Positions 32,233-33,711 of a DNA stretch of 33,711 nt are shown here, one piece after another; positions within the stretch are counted from its first letter, which is position 1, and the number at the start of each line of letters is the position of its first letter. Where the stretch lies: the NCBI GenBank assembly GCA_026981655.1, contig JALSIJ010000012.1, positions 1 through 33,711 of the forward strand. The letters run 5' to 3'. Source of the stretch: Rhizobiaceae bacterium (GTDB taxonomy: Bacteria; Pseudomonadota; Alphaproteobacteria; Rhizobiales; Rhizobiaceae). The notes beneath the pieces are model-generated. The model searched no databases and was not told where the DNA came from. It saw only the letters and a program-made list of their open reading frames with translations. Both the position numbers and the translations under genes were made by a program.

Positions 32233-32260
32233 CCGCCCGCATCTTCCCCGATGCGGGCGG
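32233..32260. terminator. Bidirectional Rho-independent terminator
   Basis: The stem CCGCCCGCATC (32233-32243) / GATGCGGGCGG (32250-32260) has an 11-base perfect pairing and a 6-base loop. It is preceded by an A-run (32227-32232) and followed by TCTTT. It serves the hydrolase gene on the plus strand and the Sel1-like gene on the minus strand. Confidence 0.85.
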
Positions 32261-32346
32261 TCTTTGCTCGAAGCCTCCCCAAGCTTCAGCATGTCACGCT
32301 TTTCTGAACCGGTTCCTGCTCTTTAGACAGGTAACCAAATTGCAGA

Positions 32347-32610
32347 TTAGTGAAGCGTGATCCATTCGCGTGCAGCAACAAGTGCGCTCGCAATTTCTTC
32401 CTTGCTCATTTGAGCAGAAATTTCTCTGCGCTGTGTTTTCGCAGCATCACTGCCCTTAAGGGCCGCAAGATTGAACCATTTATGTGCCGTAATAAGATCC
32501 ATTGGACCGGCGCGACCGGTTGAATACATTACACCCAATTCATATAGAGTGTCTGGATTGCCGGTTGCGCCCATTGCTGCAATATCAGCGTTTTGAATAT
32601 CGTATGCCAT
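32347..32610 (-). CDS. Small Sel1-like repeat protein
   Basis: This 87-residue protein has one clear Sel1-like (TPR-like helical) repeat: YELGVMYSTGRAGPMDLI followed by AHKWFNLAALKGSDAAK. The conserved Gly and Ala positions of the SLR motif are present. A polar helix closes the protein (EEIASALVAAREWI). There is no signal peptide or membrane segment, so it is cytosolic. Single-repeat Sel1 proteins of this size are common in Hyphomicrobiales and presumably mediate protein contacts. The start at 32610 follows GGGGAAG with short spacing. It converges on the hydrolase gene. Confidence 0.8.
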   Translation of the reverse strand: MAYDIQNADIAAMGATGNPDTLYELGVMYSTGRAGPMDLITAHKWFNLAALKGSDAAKTQRREISAQMSKEEIASALVAAREWITLH

Positions 32611-33080
32611 TTACTTCCCCGTTTGCCCCTATGGGCTATTACAGTGGTCAAATTGACCAGAATTTCGTTAGCAATTTCACCATTTTCTTAGTTGGTGGCC
32701 ATGCGCTTGTTGTGGGGTGATATTGGCGATGAGCGTTAAAAGCCTCGTTAAAAACAATGCTTAACCAGAAACAAACGAAAACAAAACGAGAAGTAAATTT
32801 TACGAAGGATTCACTATCAAAGTCCAGAATTTCCGCTAATTTAGAGGAAATATTGAAAATAATGCCATTGATTTTAGTAACTTATAGCTAACCATTATAT
32901 CGATTTGTAAAATCAGCTTTGTTGACCGGAGATAGATTTTTCCGATGCTGCACGAATGTAGAGAGACATCTAAAACCCGTCACAAGTCAGGCTCTCGGGC
33001 GAATTTGACCTCAGGTTAAAATGAAGGCACATTAAAATCATGGACATCGAGAACAAAAACAAATGAATGAGGGAATACGC
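32611..33080. other. 470-base AT-rich intergenic region
   Basis: No gene, tRNA or strong palindrome was recognised here. It should carry the divergent promoters of the Sel1-like gene and the DUF2147 gene. A TTGACC at 33006-33011 could be a -35 box for the latter, but no well-spaced -10 follows. The mid-part (about 32740-32900) is distinctly AT-rich. Confidence 0.3.
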
Positions 33081-33434
33081 ATGACATTAAAGAAATTAGC
33101 CGGTATAGGCGCAGCAATGGGGATAGCCATGTCATTTATGGCAGTTCCAGCATTGGCGGATACGATTGAGGGAAATTGGAAAACCCAAAGTGGCGAAACT
33201 GCTGCAATTGGTAAATGTGGTGGTTCCTATTGCATTAAATTGAAAACAGGAAAATATTCCGGTAAAAGTATCGGCCGAATGAAAGGTGCCAATGGCAGCT
33301 ATAAAGGCAGCATTGTCGACCCTGCGGATGATAAGAAATATTCCGGCACCATCAAGATTTCCGGTTCTACCATGAAAATGAAAGGCTGTGTTGTTTGGCC
33401 ATTGTGCAAAACCCAGACCTGGAAACGTAAGTAA
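33081..33434 (+). CDS. DUF2147 family secreted protein
   Basis: This 117-residue protein has a Sec signal peptide (LAGIGAAMGIAMSFMAVPA, cleavage near ALA-DT). The DUF2147 domain follows: IEGNWKTQSGETAAIGKCGG near the mature N-terminus, then YCIKLKTG, DPADDKKYSGTIKISG and the closing MKMKGCVVWPLCKTQTWKR. Four cysteines are spaced as in the family. The function is unknown; related proteins are predicted periplasmic beta-barrel (lipocalin-like) folds. GAGGGA 6 bases upstream fixes the start at 33081 rather than the in-frame ATG at 33063. A strong terminator follows 43 bases after the stop. Confidence 0.88.
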   Translation: MTLKKLAGIGAAMGIAMSFMAVPALADTIEGNWKTQSGETAAIGKCGGSYCIKLKTGKYSGKSIGRMKGANGSYKGSIVDPADDKKYSGTIKISGSTMKMKGCVVWPLCKTQTWKRK

Positions 33435-33477
33435 GCATAATTGCTTAGAACCTGTTGACAAACGAAAACTTTTTCAA

Positions 33478-33516
33478 ATACCACGCAGCTTAATAAACTG
33501 CGTGGTATTTTTTTGG
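33478..33516 (+). terminator. Rho-independent terminator after the DUF2147 gene
   Basis: The stem ATACCACGCAG (33478-33488) / CTGCGTGGTAT (33498-33508) is perfect over 11 bases with a 9-base loop and is followed by a run of T. It ends the DUF2147 transcript. The remaining bases to 33711 show no supportable gene. Confidence 0.88.
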
Positions 33517-33711
33517 CTGTGACACGGATTACGTCGCCGAAATATCAACCGCCGATTGGCGTTAGGCGGATATTGCTGCATCAAGATCCTCACTGAACAG
33601 ATACACTTTTCAAATTATCTCCCCTTGCAACAACAATTGTAACAACGGCCAGAACCCACAGAATACCCACACTTCGCCACTCCTAATTCAGAAAACAAAT
33701 CAAAACATCGC

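Noticed and set aside
33590-33690. Possible tiny minus-strand frame after AGGAG near the window end
   Set aside because: About 20 codons with a GTG start and no homology clue. It is too weak to annotate, though a small membrane peptide cannot be excluded.

Overview
The window looks like chromosomal DNA of a moderate-GC alphaproteobacterium, most likely a marine or host-associated member of the Hyphomicrobiales (Rhizobiales). The evidence is gene content: an IalB-family protein, DUF2147 and DUF1330 proteins, an alphaproteobacterial RecG/ParE/S4/TtcA/monothiol glutaredoxin set, and a type VI secretion (T6SS) block in Agrobacterium imp order. No tRNA, rRNA, CRISPR array, prophage or intact transposase gene was seen.

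Layout. 1-9413 is mostly housekeeping: grxD(+), ttcA(-), rpsD(-), recG(+), a formate/nitrite channel gene(+), a HisC-like aminotransferase(-), a zinc-finger methyltransferase(-) and parE(+). 9515-13346(+) is a five-gene operon: a small secreted Cys-containing protein, an ExbB/TolQ-type channel subunit, two ExbD/TolR-type subunits and a TonB/TolA-shaped protein. 13419-23488(-) converges on it. Read in its own direction it is tssK-tssL-tssM-tagF-pppA-ppkA, meaning the T6SS envelope complex plus the threonine-phosphorylation switch. 23703-26375(-) holds a YeeE/YedE sulfur transporter, an aldo/keto reductase and a DUF1330 protein. 26422-26757 is a 336-bp MITE-like element with 33-bp terminal inverted repeats. 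26858-33434 is ordinary accessory and metabolic content: an acyl-CoA synthetase, IalB-like, DUF3137, a DUF2189/alpha-beta hydrolase pair behind a perfect FNR/FixK-type box, a Sel1-like small protein and a DUF2147 protein.

Most interesting region: 9515-23488. The two convergent operons look like one functional unit. The periplasmic C-terminal domain of the PpkA kinase and that of the TonB-shaped protein in the facing ExbB/ExbD operon are visibly homologous, sharing a CF-x-A start, a QC-x-VVEF core and the same order of later blocks. The second ExbD carries Asn where the family has its proton-relay Asp, suggesting a mixed ExbD pair with one silent subunit. The T6SS half has no sheath, tube, spike, ClpV, most of the baseplate, or Fha gene within the window. 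Those genes must lie elsewhere, or this is a reduced T6SS-derived envelope machine coupled to proton motive force. TssL has Thr14 in a GRTVIRP context, at the residue number reported as the PpkA target in Agrobacterium TssL.

Several starts were re-chosen from Shine-Dalgarno placement or signal peptides (ttcA, the secreted protein, the TonB-like protein, the aldo/keto reductase, DUF3137, DUF2189, the hydrolase, DUF2147). All family calls come from reading motifs by eye, with no database search.
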